From Edaphobacter sp. 12200R-103 (GTDB taxonomy: Bacteria > Acidobacteriota > Terriglobia > Terriglobales > Acidobacteriaceae): a stretch of 64,000 nt of DNA. The first letter of the stretch is position 1. Every line of letters starts with the position of its first letter. The notes under the pieces are model-generated. The model did no database searches and was not told the DNA's origin. It was given only the letters and a program-made list of their open reading frames with translations. The position numbers were made by a program, and so were the translations under genes. Location of the stretch: NCBI RefSeq assembly GCF_010093025.1, contig NZ_CP048114.1, positions 558,001-622,000 on the forward strand. The letters run 5' to 3'. Positions 53,254 to 62,339 of this stretch are shown here, one piece after another.

Positions 53254-54110
53254 GCTGTTACCGCCAACGCGGGCTTTTCCTGAGGATTCAGATAGCGATT
53301 GGCCTTCAGGGCCTCTGCATGAACTTCCTCAAATGAGGGAATGGAGTCGTCCCATTCCAGCAGCGTCGCCGTTGGCCCGCAGCGTTCGATGGCCCGTGCG
53401 TACAACGCCCAGACCGGATCGAGGACCGGGTGATCGTGTGTATCGAGGATGTACTTTTCGAACTTCGAGTGGCCTGCAATATGGATCTGCGCGACACGCT
53501 CGGCGGGCACGCTGTTCACATACGTGAACGGATCGAAGTTGTGGTTCTGTGAAGAGACGTAGATATTGTTGACGTCCAGAAGAATGCCACAGTCGGCCTG
53601 CTCAACGACTTCGTTGAGAAACTCCCACTCCGTCATCTGCGAGACGTGAAACTCCGCATAGCTGGAGACGTTCTCGACAGCAATCGGAACTTCCAGAAAG
53701 TCCTGTATCTGGCGAATCTTCTCAGCCGTGACCTTAACGGCCTCAAACGTGTACGGCATGGGCAGCAGATCGTGGGTGTAGGTTCCATCGACTGACCCCC
53801 AGCACAGGTGATCGGACAGCCACGGCGTTTTGGTGCGGCGGACCAGCGACTTCAGCCGTCGCAGATGCTCGCGTGACGGGGGTTCCGCGGAACCGAAGTA
53901 CATCGAGACCCCATGCTGCACAACGCGGTACTGCTCCAGGATGCTGTCGAGAACCGTCAGCGGGCGCCCGGCGTCGACCATGTAATTCTCTGAGATGATC
54001 TCGAACCAGTCGACGACCGGCTTCTTTTCCAGAATGTGGCGGTAGTGCGGAACGCGCAGTCCGATACCCACTCCGTAGTCGCTGAATCCGTTAAATCGAT
54101 TTGCCGGCAT
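53250..54110 (-). CDS. DUF692 multinuclear non-haem iron oxidative enzyme (MNIO, HvfB/BufB-like)
   Basis: 286 residues, standard for DUF692. TIM-barrel metal ligands are in their expected places: H66 in VVQHGVSMYFG, D100/H101 in WLSDHLCWG, E146 in IAVENVSSYAEF, D179/N181 in ILLDVNNIYV, H210/H214 in QIHIAGHSKF, and D223/H225/D226/H227 in ILDTHDHPVL. MNIO enzymes use two or three irons and O2 to convert cysteine residues of ribosomal peptides to oxazolone/thioamide or thiooxazole groups. Characterised relatives include MbnB, TglH and the bufferin/HvfB group. It is preceded by the cysteine-rich precursor and by a hairpin. ATG 54110 has AAGG upstream. Confidence 0.95.
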   Translation of the reverse strand: MPANRFNGFSDYGVGIGLRVPHYRHILEKKPVVDWFEIISENYMVDAGRPLTVLDSILEQYRVVQHGVSMYFGSAEPPSREHLRRLKSLVRRTKTPWLSDHLCWGSVDGTYTHDLLPMPYTFEAVKVTAEKIRQIQDFLEVPIAVENVSSYAEFHVSQMTEWEFLNEVVEQADCGILLDVNNIYVSSQNHNFDPFTYVNSVPAERVAQIHIAGHSKFEKYILDTHDHPVLDPVWALYARAIERCGPTATLLEWDDSIPSFEEVHAEALKANRYLNPQEKPALAVTA

Positions 54111-54140
54111 TGCCTTAAACCTCGTGCAAACGTGCGCCCG

Positions 54141-54187
54141 GTGCTGTATCGCCGCCGCGATCGCCGCTTGCGCAGGCGATACAGCAC
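54141..54187 (-). other. Strong hairpin between precursor and MNIO genes
   Basis: GTGCTGTATCGCC (54141-54153) is perfectly inverted at 54175-54187, 13 bp with a 21-base loop that is itself partly self-complementary. It begins 13 bases after the precursor stop and ends 31 bases before the MNIO ATG. There is no T run, so it is more likely an mRNA-processing or stabilising element, or a leaky attenuator that keeps precursor in excess. Confidence 0.7.
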
Positions 54188-54199
54188 ACCGTTATCGCA

Positions 54200-54487
54200 T
54201 TAGTGCTTCTTGGAGCCGTCGGTGGCGCAACCGCCCTTGCCCTTGCAGCTGTTCTTGCCCTTGCAGCCGTTGTCGCCAGCTTTGCATCCGCCCTTACCCT
54301 TACAGTCATTCTTCCCTTTACAGGAATGCTTGTCTGTATCCTGGGCCATCATCGATGAACCGAGCATAGCCTGTCCCATCTGAGCGCCATCGTGATTGAT
54401 AGAGGCAGCGTGGATCGGAACGGCTGAGCCGCTCAGAAGTCCCGTTACGGCCGCACTTAACATCATTGCCTTGAAAGAGTTCTTCAT
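54200..54487 (-). CDS. Cysteine-repeat precursor peptide (bufferin/HvfA-like RiPP precursor)
   Basis: 95 residues. Sec signal peptide: KNSFKAMMLSAAVTGLLSGS, likely cleavage after IHA at about 27. A methionine-rich spacer follows (QMGQAMLGSSMMAQDTDKH). Then come two near-identical 13-residue repeats, CKGKNDCKGKGGC (56-68) and CKGKNSCKGKGGC (75-87), linked by KAGDNG. The six cysteines all recur every six residues within a repeat, and the tail is basic (DGSKKH). Adjacent MNIO, DUF2063 and DoxX genes identify it as the substrate. Cysteines, probably those preceding KGK, would be modified to copper-binding heterocycles. ATG 54487 has AAGGAG ten bases upstream. EGKC motifs of typical HvfA are replaced here by CKGKN/CKGKGG. 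Confidence 0.88.
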   Translation of the reverse strand: MKNSFKAMMLSAAVTGLLSGSAVPIHAASINHDGAQMGQAMLGSSMMAQDTDKHSCKGKNDCKGKGGCKAGDNGCKGKNSCKGKGGCATDGSKKH

Positions 54488-54647
54488 GGAGTCTCCTTGA
54501 ATTCAGGGGCAAGCTGCGTTCCCTGTATGACCCGTTAGATACGGGGTAAGCAGAAGGGTAACAGCTTTCAGGGGTTCAATTTGTTACGGAAATGTTCGAG
54601 GGCTGCTTTCTGAAGACGAGGGAGAGCATCCGTGCATCCAATGCGTT
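54488..54647. promoter_or_regulatory. Divergent promoter region of the bufferin-type operon
   Basis: 160 bases between the precursor (minus) and an AsmA-like gene (plus). On the minus strand a TATCTA hexamer lies 17 bases after CTGTTA, a weak sigma-70 match, about 45 bases before ATG. No exact ECF-type AAC/CGTC pair was found. CCCGTTAGATACGGG (near 54530-54545) is an imperfect palindrome overlapping the -10 hexamer and may be a repressor site. Confidence 0.35.
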
Positions 54648-56264
54648 GTGGACGACTCGAAGCAACACACAAATAGCACGTTAACTTCTTCCCGCCGTCA
54701 TAAGCGGGGAGTTTGGGGCTGGATCGCCATCTCGGCCCTGCTTGTTGTCGTTGGCATGGCTGCTGCCCTGGAGATTTTGCTTCACCGCGCCGACCCCATC
54801 CTGCGTGGCAGAATCGTCGAGACGCTCAGCACCCGTTTCGATAGCCGTGTCGATCTGGATGGCTTCCACGTGTCCGTCCTCAAAGGGCTTGAGGTCTCCG
54901 GCGATGGCCTGCGCATCTTCCCTCCCGACGATGTGGTTGCTGCCGGGGCGACGGAGCCGCTTATCGCGCTCAAACATTTCTCGTTCCATGCCAATGTCCT
55001 GGGCCTGTTTCAGAAGCCGATGCACGTCGGGACGGTGAAGGTCGAGGGCATGACGATCAGCGTTCCGCCAAAGGAGGCGCGACGTCAGGCGCCAAAGAGC
55101 GATCGCCATATCGGTAAGATCAAGATCGTCGTCGATCAGATCGAATGCGATGATTCCAGGCTCATCATCGGGACCGCCAAGCCCGACAAGGAGCCCAAGG
55201 AGTTTTACCTGCGCCATATCGTGATGCACAACGTAGGGCCGAATAGTCCGTGGCGATATGACGCTACTCTTGTCAATGCCATCCCCACGGGAGAAATTCA
55301 TGCGGTCGGGACGTTCGGGCCGTGGGTGAATGAGAGCCCCGGCGATTCCTCGGTAACGGGCAAGTACACCTTCGAGCATGCGGACCTGAATACCATCAAG
55401 GGAATTGCCGGAATTCTCTCATCGACCGGAGAGTTTACCGGACAGCTGAATCGGATTGTCGTCGATGGAACGACGGACGTTCCTGACTTCTCGCTCGATA
55501 CCGCGAACCATCCCGTCCCGCTCTATACAAAGTTTCATGCCATCGTCGACGGCACCAGCGGAGACACCTATCTGCAGCCGGTCGACGCAAAGCTGGCCGA
55601 GTCCGAATTCACCTGCAAGGGCGAGGTGATCAATATCAAAGGCAAAGGTCACCAGATCAATCTGGATGTCATCGTTCCAAACGGAAAGATTCAGAACTTC
55701 CTCGATCTTGCGGTAAAGCAGCAGCCCGCGATCATGACAGGCCGTTTGAACATGAAGACGAAACTCTCCATTCGGCCTGGAGACGACAGTGTCACTCAAA
55801 AGCTCGGACTGAATGGACAGTTCACGCTCCGATCCATTCACTTCGTCAATCCGGAGTGGCAGGACAAAGTCGACATGCTAAGCCTTCGCGCTCAGGGAAA
55901 GGCGAAACAGGCCAAGCCAGGTGCGGAAGACGTTCATTCGCGTATGGTGGGCAACTTCCGCATGGGCGCAGGTAGGCTGCGATTTAGCCGTCTGGATTAC
56001 GATCTACCCGGTGCCGACATCAATCTCGCAGGAGTCTATTCCCTCGATGGCAACGAACTGGACTTCAGCGGCAAGGTCCGCACCAAGGCTGCACTTTCCA
56101 ATATGGTGGCCACGTGGTGGAAGTCATGGCTGCTGAAGCCGGTGGATCCTTTCTTCCGCAAGCACGGCGCCGGAGCCGAGATCCCCATCAAGATCAGCGG
56201 CTCGAAGGGCTCACCCAAATTCGGACTCGATCTCCATCACAAAGACAACGAGAAAGGGAACTGA
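54648..56264 (+). CDS. AsmA-like membrane-anchored protein
   Basis: 538 residues with a GTG start at 54648; the ribosome site (GAGGGAGAG) is rather far, so the start is less certain. The N-terminal anchor is GWIAISALLVVVGMAAALEILL. It is followed by the AsmA-type phrase LRGRIVETLSTRFDSRVDLDGFHVSVLKGLEVSGDGL in segments, and a long beta-rich region with repeats about projected functions such as GEIHAVGTFGPW and GAGRLRFSRLDYDLPGADINL. AsmA/TamB-like proteins bridge the envelope and help lipid transport. It ends with GSPKFGLDLHH. It is divergent from the bufferin operon. Confidence 0.8.
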   Translation: MDDSKQHTNSTLTSSRRHKRGVWGWIAISALLVVVGMAAALEILLHRADPILRGRIVETLSTRFDSRVDLDGFHVSVLKGLEVSGDGLRIFPPDDVVAAGATEPLIALKHFSFHANVLGLFQKPMHVGTVKVEGMTISVPPKEARRQAPKSDRHIGKIKIVVDQIECDDSRLIIGTAKPDKEPKEFYLRHIVMHNVGPNSPWRYDATLVNAIPTGEIHAVGTFGPWVNESPGDSSVTGKYTFEHADLNTIKGIAGILSSTGEFTGQLNRIVVDGTTDVPDFSLDTANHPVPLYTKFHAIVDGTSGDTYLQPVDAKLAESEFTCKGEVINIKGKGHQINLDVIVPNGKIQNFLDLAVKQQPAIMTGRLNMKTKLSIRPGDDSVTQKLGLNGQFTLRSIHFVNPEWQDKVDMLSLRAQGKAKQAKPGAEDVHSRMVGNFRMGAGRLRFSRLDYDLPGADINLAGVYSLDGNELDFSGKVRTKAALSNMVATWWKSWLLKPVDPFFRKHGAGAEIPIKISGSKGSPKFGLDLHHKDNEKGN

Positions 56265-56279
56265 TCCGCCATTAGAACC

Positions 56280-56330
56280 GTCATTCTGAGGCGCAGCCGG
56301 AGAATCCCTGTATTTCGCCTGTACGGCCCG
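56280..56330. repeat. Dispersed intergenic repeat half element (copy 4)
   Basis: GTCATTCTGAGGCGCAGCC begins at 56280, followed by GGAGAATCCCTGTATTTCGCC. It is the same word order as the copy at 62500, without the inverted partner. Confidence 0.75.
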
Positions 56331-56391
56331 CAGACCTTCATCGCAGACAACAGAACCTGATCTTGCGGTTCGAGGTCGTAAGAATCCGGAA

Positions 56392-57633
<1,242 letters not shown>

Positions 57634-57690
57634 AGGAGGTCCCCTGAAATCATTCTAGCCTCTTTTCACAGCGACAAAGCCCATGAAGGA

Positions 57691-57800
57691 GCTGTCATTC
57701 CGACCGAAGCGTAGCGGAGTGGAGGAATCCGCTTCTCTCCCGAAACGCTCGTGCCGGGAGAGAAGAGTGGCCGATCCCATTCGACTTCGCCAGGGATAGG
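57691..57800. repeat. Dispersed palindromic repeat (copy 5), in the ATPase/VWA gap
   Basis: GTCATTCCGACCGAAGCG begins at 57693. CTTCTCTCCCG (57732-57742) is perfectly inverted at 57755-57765 with a 12-base loop. It lies inside an operon-like pair of genes and could attenuate the downstream VWA gene. Confidence 0.8.
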
Positions 57801-57841
57801 CTCTCCTGGCTTCAAAGACGGCAGATGGGCCGATCCCCACC

Positions 57842-59365
57842 CTAGTTGAAGCCCCTGCGCGTGCGATTGCGCGTGTTGAACTCTTCCTCCTGCTCGCGCT
57901 CCCGCATCCGTTCTGCAAACTGCGTCGCCTGGTCGAGCCGCTGCTTCTTCTCGGCCGCCGTGAACACGCGCTCTTCCGCGCGGCTGATGCGCTTGTGTGC
58001 GGTCATGCCTTCCAGCAGAAACTCGGCTCCGCTCACGGTGACCTCCGCACCTGCTTCCCCGTCGATCTTCAGAGGTGAAAGCTTTTCGAGCAGTCCCTGA
58101 ATCTGCTTCAACTCCGCCAGCGATGCCGATGCAGGCTGCGTATCGTTCAACTGCACCGTACCGCCCAGGTTGAACCATTCTTCAATCTGCTGTGTGTCGG
58201 TTCCAGCGAAGTATTTGTCGAAGACCTGAGCAACCGCAGTGCGAATGATCTCGCGAATGACGGTATCGGCGCCGCGCATCTCGCCTTCGTACTCCAGCTC
58301 CACCTTGCCCGTAATACCTGGCAGCGCAGCATAGATGTCGCCAATGCGGGGTACGACCAGTTTTTCGCCGTGAATCAGCGCACGCCGCTCCGCATTCGAC
58401 AACACCAGCTCCATCGTCGTGATGGGCAGGCGTTGCGAGACCCCCGAGCGCTTGTCGACCTTCTTGTCTTCACGCGCCGTAAAGGCGATCTGCTCGATCA
58501 CCTGCCGTACATAGTGCGGAATCTCGATCTTGGTCGCCGGGCGCTCCGACCATGCTTCCTGCGCCGTAATGCGGATGCCTTCTTCAATATCCTCGGGGTA
58601 GTGCGTGCGAATCTCCGAGCCGATACGGTCCTTCAGCGGAGTGACGATCTTCCCGCGAGCCGTATAGTCCTCCGGGTTCGCGCTGAAGACGATGGCGACG
58701 TCGAGCGGCAACCGCACGGGGTAGCCCTTAATCTGTACATCGCCCTCCTGCATGATGTTAAACAGCGCCACCTGGATCTTGCCCGCGAGGTCCGGAACCT
58801 CGTTGATCGCGAAGATGCCGCGGTTGGCGCGAGGTAACAGGCCATAGTGCATGGTCAGCTCCGAGCCCAGGTCCTGGTTCGACCGTGCCGCTTTGATCGG
58901 GTCGATATCGCCGACCAGGTCCGCAACCGTCACGTCCGGGGTGGCCAGCTTCTCGACGAAGCGGTCTTCCGGGGTCATCCAGGCGATGGGCGTCTCATCT
59001 CCGTGCTTTGCAATCAGGTCACGCGAATACCTGCTGATGGGTGCGTAAGGGTTATCCCGAACCTCTGAACCCGCCACATACGGAGTATGCGGATCGAGCA
59101 GGGTCGTCAGAGCGCGCAGGATACGCGACTTGGCCTGGCCGCGAAGTCCCAGCAGGATGAAGTTGTGCCGCGACAGGATGGCATTCACAATCTGGGGAAC
59201 AACCGTATCCTCATAGCCGACGATTCCCGGAAAGATGGTCTCCCGTGCGCGCAGTCGAGCAATCAGGTTTTCACGAAGCTCGTCCTTGACGCTGCGGGCT
59301 AATCGTTCGGGGGAGTATTCGCTCTTACGGAGCTGGCCGAGGGTCGCGGGAAGAGAAGTCGCCAT
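57842..59365 (-). CDS. AAA+ ATPase of the magnesium-chelatase/MoxR type
   Basis: 507 residues from ATG 59365. Walker A is GLRGQAKS (73-80), the alanine variant seen in chelatase/RavA-like proteins. The Walker B/sensor region has GIFAINEVPDLAGKIQVAL and IVFSANPEDYTARGKIVTPL, with RIGSEIRTHYPEDIEEG as the chelatase-type insert. A helical lid follows (RQVIEQIAFTARE, LPITTMELVLSNAERRAL). A long charged helix ends the protein (AAEKKQRLDQATQFAERMRE). It probably remodels a protein or inserts a cofactor together with the VWA protein downstream. A TATACT hexamer five bases before the ATG suggests leaderless transcription. Confidence 0.9.
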   Translation of the reverse strand: MATSLPATLGQLRKSEYSPERLARSVKDELRENLIARLRARETIFPGIVGYEDTVVPQIVNAILSRHNFILLGLRGQAKSRILRALTTLLDPHTPYVAGSEVRDNPYAPISRYSRDLIAKHGDETPIAWMTPEDRFVEKLATPDVTVADLVGDIDPIKAARSNQDLGSELTMHYGLLPRANRGIFAINEVPDLAGKIQVALFNIMQEGDVQIKGYPVRLPLDVAIVFSANPEDYTARGKIVTPLKDRIGSEIRTHYPEDIEEGIRITAQEAWSERPATKIEIPHYVRQVIEQIAFTAREDKKVDKRSGVSQRLPITTMELVLSNAERRALIHGEKLVVPRIGDIYAALPGITGKVELEYEGEMRGADTVIREIIRTAVAQVFDKYFAGTDTQQIEEWFNLGGTVQLNDTQPASASLAELKQIQGLLEKLSPLKIDGEAGAEVTVSGAEFLLEGMTAHKRISRAEERVFTAAEKKQRLDQATQFAERMREREQEEEFNTRNRTRRGFN

Positions 59366-59370
59366 ATCCA

Positions 59371-59376
59371 AGTATA
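59371..59376 (-). promoter_or_regulatory. -10 element five bases before the AAA+ gene
   Basis: On the minus strand TATACT occupies 59376-59371; the ATG starts at 59365. No ribosome site is present, so a leaderless message is predicted. Confidence 0.45.
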
Positions 59377-59415
59377 GAACCCCCAACCACGGCCACGCCT
59401 TAGGGTGTGGCCACA

Positions 59416-59820
59416 TATGTTGAATGCGATCATGGCCACCCCAAAATGCCCCATGGCAGTCGATTCGGAGTACTCACTATCTGGTCTTCCCCAGGAAGGT
59501 GTCATCCTGAGCGAAGCTCGAAGCTTCGCGCGGTCTTATCGCGGGAAACGTAGTCGAAGGATCTGCGGTCTGCCGGCCGGGCAACCATTCCGGACCGCAG
59601 ATTCTTCCCCTTCGACTGCGCTCAGAGCTGGCTTTTCCGCGCTAAGGAACCTCTGATTTAAGTCCGGTTTTATTAAGGGTACGGCTTCAGCCGTGCCGCA
59701 AGTGATTTGCTTGCAATGCGGCTTTAGCCGCTGAGGGATGTTTGGAGACTTACAAACCTTCCCTAACGCTCTCCGCTCAGGATGACACCCACGGAAAGCA
59801 GGTCTATCTGTCAATGCGCC
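59416..59820. repeat. Repeat-filled intergenic region (copy 6 and a second repeat family)
   Basis: No gene seen in 405 bases. GTCATCCTGAGCGAAGC at 59501 opens an imperfect palindrome. It runs through TAGTCGAAGGATCTGCGGTC (about 59551) to its partner CCGCAGATTC...CCTTCGACTGCGCTCAG, ending near 59630. A different palindromic family follows: GGTACGGCT/AGCCGTGCC (59678-59697) and GCGGCT/AGCCGC (59718-59731), flanked by a TTTGGAGACTTACAAA stretch. CGCTCAGGATGACAC near 59775 is an inverted end of the first family. Confidence 0.8.
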
Positions 59821-60537
59821 TCAGCAGCGCCAGCGGAGCGAACAGACAGGATAGCTCCCGGTCAATTCCCGGATTGCACTCGGCGTATCCGGGTGGCTAT
59901 GACCTGTCTGCGGCCAGCGCACTTCGCATTCGATCGAATACAAGGCGGACTGCCGGTAGAGCGCGTTCCAGTTCCGCACCTCATATCCTGCCAAAGCCAG
60001 CTTCTCCCGAAGCTGCGCCTCCGTCGGCCTGGGGCGATCGGGCAGCGGATTGTCCTCCCCGAGTTCCAGGGCGATAAATCCGCTTCGACGGGTCGGAATA
60101 TGCATCTCTACCCACTTCAGGACCCAGAGAATAAAGAGGGCCAACCCGCTGGCTGACAGGGCCAGTTTGAGCTGTCCTCCACCGAACAGCAATCCCAGCA
60201 CTGTCACAAACCACATGGTGGCCGCCGTGGTGACCCCATAGACCAGCCCGTCTTTTCTCAGAATGGCTCCAGCGCCGATAAAACCGATGCCCGACAGGAT
60301 GCCCAGAGGAAGCCGCATCAGGTCCAGGACGACAAACGAGTCGGGCCTCTTCCCGGTCGTATCCATCAGCTGGTTGGCCTGCAGCATCGCCAGGGTGGCG
60401 GCCAGGCACACCAGCATCGTGGTTCGGATTCCGAGCGATTTCCCGCGCTCGTCCCGGTTATAGCCAATCAGAAAACTGGCGATGGCCGCCAGCAGGACCC
60501 GAATCGCGATCTGTTCCCAGGTCAAAGTAACCGGCAT
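59821..60537 (-). CDS. MgtC/SapB family membrane protein
   Basis: 238 residues. The N-terminal half is membrane-spanning: EQIAIRVLLAAIASFLIGYNRD, RTTMLVCLAATLAMLQANQL, LPLGILSGIGFIGAGAILRKD, ATMWFVTVLGLLFGGGQLKL and LSASGLALFILWVLKW. The GIGFIGAGAIL motif is the MgtC/SapB signature. The C-terminal cytosolic ACT-like domain (RSGFIALELGEDN, REKLALAGYEVRNWNALY) is common in longer members. MgtC proteins regulate F1Fo-ATPase and growth in low magnesium; here the role is inferred. It overlaps a repeat at its 3' end and lies 19 bases after the TPR gene. Confidence 0.92.
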   Translation of the reverse strand: MPVTLTWEQIAIRVLLAAIASFLIGYNRDERGKSLGIRTTMLVCLAATLAMLQANQLMDTTGKRPDSFVVLDLMRLPLGILSGIGFIGAGAILRKDGLVYGVTTAATMWFVTVLGLLFGGGQLKLALSASGLALFILWVLKWVEMHIPTRRSGFIALELGEDNPLPDRPRPTEAQLREKLALAGYEVRNWNALYRQSALYSIECEVRWPQTGHSHPDTPSAIRELTGSYPVCSLRWRC

Positions 60538-60556
60538 GTCCTGCTTAGATGTGGAA

Positions 60557-60868
60557 TCAGCGCCTTAGGTCTTCCCGCAGGGCCTCCATCTCGGCCAGCG
60601 CATGCTGGTTGCCGGTACGGTTCGCAGCCGCAATTCCGCTGTGCAGGCGTTCCAGCGCCTCCTCCGTGCGTCCCTCCTTTGCCAGCGTCTGTGCCGACAT
60701 CTGGTAGGCGGGAACGTAGTCCGGGTTGTGCTGAATCAGGGTGGCGAATTCGATCAGCGCAGACTTTACATCTCCTCCGGCCAGATGGGCCATGGCCAGG
60801 CCATAGCGGGCAAACGCGTCTTTCGGATTCTGCTCAAGTACCTGGGTGAGAAGGGCAATCCTATCCAT
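60557..60868 (-). CDS. Small TPR protein
   Basis: 103 residues carrying about two to three tetratricopeptide units: LEQNPKDAFARYGLAMAHLA, ALIEFATLIQHNPDYVPAYQ and LAKEGRTEEALERLHSGIAA. Probably an adaptor in the cytosol. It starts divergently from the thioesterase gene (90 bases apart) and is followed after 19 bases by MgtC. Confidence 0.88.
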   Translation of the reverse strand: MDRIALLTQVLEQNPKDAFARYGLAMAHLAGGDVKSALIEFATLIQHNPDYVPAYQMSAQTLAKEGRTEEALERLHSGIAAANRTGNQHALAEMEALREDLRR

Positions 60869-60945
60869 AGCTTCGATGTTCTGCTGAGGAGCATACGATT
60901 GGCAAGCGCCGGTGCCTCAGCTCTGCTTCATGGACTCGCACGGAT

Positions 60946-60951
60946 TACACT
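60946..60951 (+). promoter_or_regulatory. -10 element seven bases before the thioesterase gene
   Basis: TACACT lies seven bases before ATG 60959 with only GAAAGAA between, so the message would be leaderless. Confidence 0.4.
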
Positions 60952-60958
60952 GAAAGAA

Positions 60959-61480
60959 ATGAGCGAAGTCGTCCTGGCAAGAACCGTAACCGAGTCGCAG
61001 TCCGAACGCAGCGAGATTATCTTTCCCTCCGATGCCAATGCCCTGGGCAATCTGTTTGGCGGCCGGCTGATGCAGTACATCGATCTGGTTGGTGCCATGG
61101 CTGCCAGCCGCCACGCCAGAGCGATCACGGTGACCGCCAGCATGGATCACCTGGACTTTCTGGCGCCCGTTCAGGTGGGAGACCTTCTGATCCTCAAGTC
61201 CAGCGTCAACCGGGCCTATCGCACCTCCATGGAGGTCGGAGTCAAAGCTATGGTCGAGGACGTTCGGCACAACCGGATGCGTCACGTCTCCTCCGCCTAT
61301 CTGACCTATGTGGCGGTGGACAAGGATGGAAGCAGGATCGCCGTCCCTCAGGTGATTCCGGAGACCGAGCACCAGAAGCGTCGTTACGAGGATGCGGGCC
61401 GCCGCCGCGAGATGCGCTCCGGCGAGACGCTTCGCAAAAAAGAGATGCGTGCTGCGCTCGGCGACGAGTGGCACGTCTGA
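60959..61480 (+). CDS. Acyl-CoA thioesterase (hotdog fold, YciA/BFIT-like)
   Basis: 173 residues from ATG 60959. Hotdog thioesterase phrases: FPSDANALGNLFGGRLMQYI with the conserved N-x-x-G-x-x-F/L, DLVGAMAASRHARAITVTAS, MDHLDFLAPVQVGDLLILKS and SSAYLTYVAVDKDG. It hydrolyses acyl-CoA in the cytosol, with broad chain-length range in characterised relatives. A 20-residue charged tail (RRREMRSGETLRKKEM) extends beyond the domain. mrp follows 25 bases later. Confidence 0.92.
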   Translation: MSEVVLARTVTESQSERSEIIFPSDANALGNLFGGRLMQYIDLVGAMAASRHARAITVTASMDHLDFLAPVQVGDLLILKSSVNRAYRTSMEVGVKAMVEDVRHNRMRHVSSAYLTYVAVDKDGSRIAVPQVIPETEHQKRRYEDAGRRREMRSGETLRKKEMRAALGDEWHV

Positions 61481-61505
61481 AGATCGATTCAGGGAAGGAT
61501 TTGTT

Positions 61506-62339
61506 ATGGGACATATGGGAGCAGGAGTTCCTCCGGCGCCGCAGCCCCTTCCGGGCGTGGCGCATGTGGTTGCAGTCGGTAGCGGAAAGGGTGGCGTCGG
61601 CAAAACCACCGTCGCGGTCAATCTTTCGGTGGCGCTGGCAAAGCTGGGTTACAAGGTCGGCCTCATCGACGCCGACATCTACGGCCCCAACGTGCCTACG
61701 ATGCTGGGCGCGACGCGGCAGCCCAACATCATCGGCGAAAACCGTATCGAGCCGCTCGTGGCTCACGGCGTCAAGTTCATCTCCATTGGGCTCATCTCGC
61801 CGGGCGACAAGCCGCTGGTAATGCGCGGTCCCATGCTCCACCAGATCATCCGCCAGTTTATTCAGCAGGTGGAGTGGGGTGAGCTGGACTTCCTCATCAT
61901 CGACCTTCCTCCCGGAACCGGCGACGTCGTCATCTCACTTGTCCAGACCGTCCCGCTTACGGGTGCGGTGGTCGTCTCTACCGGCTCCAGCGTGGCTCTC
62001 GAAGACGCCCGCAAGGCGCTCGAGATGTTCCATCAGGTCAAGGTCGAGGTCCTCGGGTTGGTCGAAAACATGTCCCAGATGACGCTGCCCAATGGTGAGG
62101 TCATCGACGTCTTCGGCGCAGGAGGGACCGAGCGCACCGCAGCCCAGTTTGGCCTCGATTTTCTAGGCGCCCTGGAACTCAATCCATCCATCCGCGAAGG
62201 TGGAGATCGAGGAATGCCCATAGCGCTCGCAGGACCGGATTCAAAGCTCTCGTCCGAGATCTACGCCGTGGCGCACCGCGTCGCCGACAAGGCCAAGGAG
62301 ATCGCCTCGAAGAGTGAGAACATCTTCGAGATCAGCTAG
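61506..62339 (+). CDS. mrp: Mrp/NBP35-type P-loop ATPase (Fe-S cluster carrier)
   Basis: 277 residues from ATG 61506, with AGGGAAGGA upstream. The deviant Walker A is GSGKGGVGKTT (26-36). Then come IDADIYGPNVPTMLGATRQP, DFLIIDLPPGTGDVVISLVQ and VVSTGSSVALEDARKALEMF, the ApbC/Mrp series. The CxxC pair used by some family members to hold a cluster is not seen, and the usual N-terminal DUF59 domain is absent, so this is a short form. It likely hands Fe-S clusters to apo-proteins. The repeat region 62340-62662 follows. Confidence 0.93.
   Translation: MGHMGAGVPPAPQPLPGVAHVVAVGSGKGGVGKTTVAVNLSVALAKLGYKVGLIDADIYGPNVPTMLGATRQPNIIGENRIEPLVAHGVKFISIGLISPGDKPLVMRGPMLHQIIRQFIQQVEWGELDFLIIDLPPGTGDVVISLVQTVPLTGAVVVSTGSSVALEDARKALEMFHQVKVEVLGLVENMSQMTLPNGEVIDVFGAGGTERTAAQFGLDFLGALELNPSIREGGDRGMPIALAGPDSKLSSEIYAVAHRVADKAKEIASKSENIFEIS

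Noticed and set aside
54200..54320. Short tandem DNA repeats resembling a CRISPR or satellite
   Set aside because: They are the coding repeats of the cysteine-rich precursor, in frame, with no spacers.
57634..57645. AGGAGG next to the VWA start
   Set aside because: It lies on the plus strand; on the coding strand it reads CCTCCT, so it is not a ribosome site.
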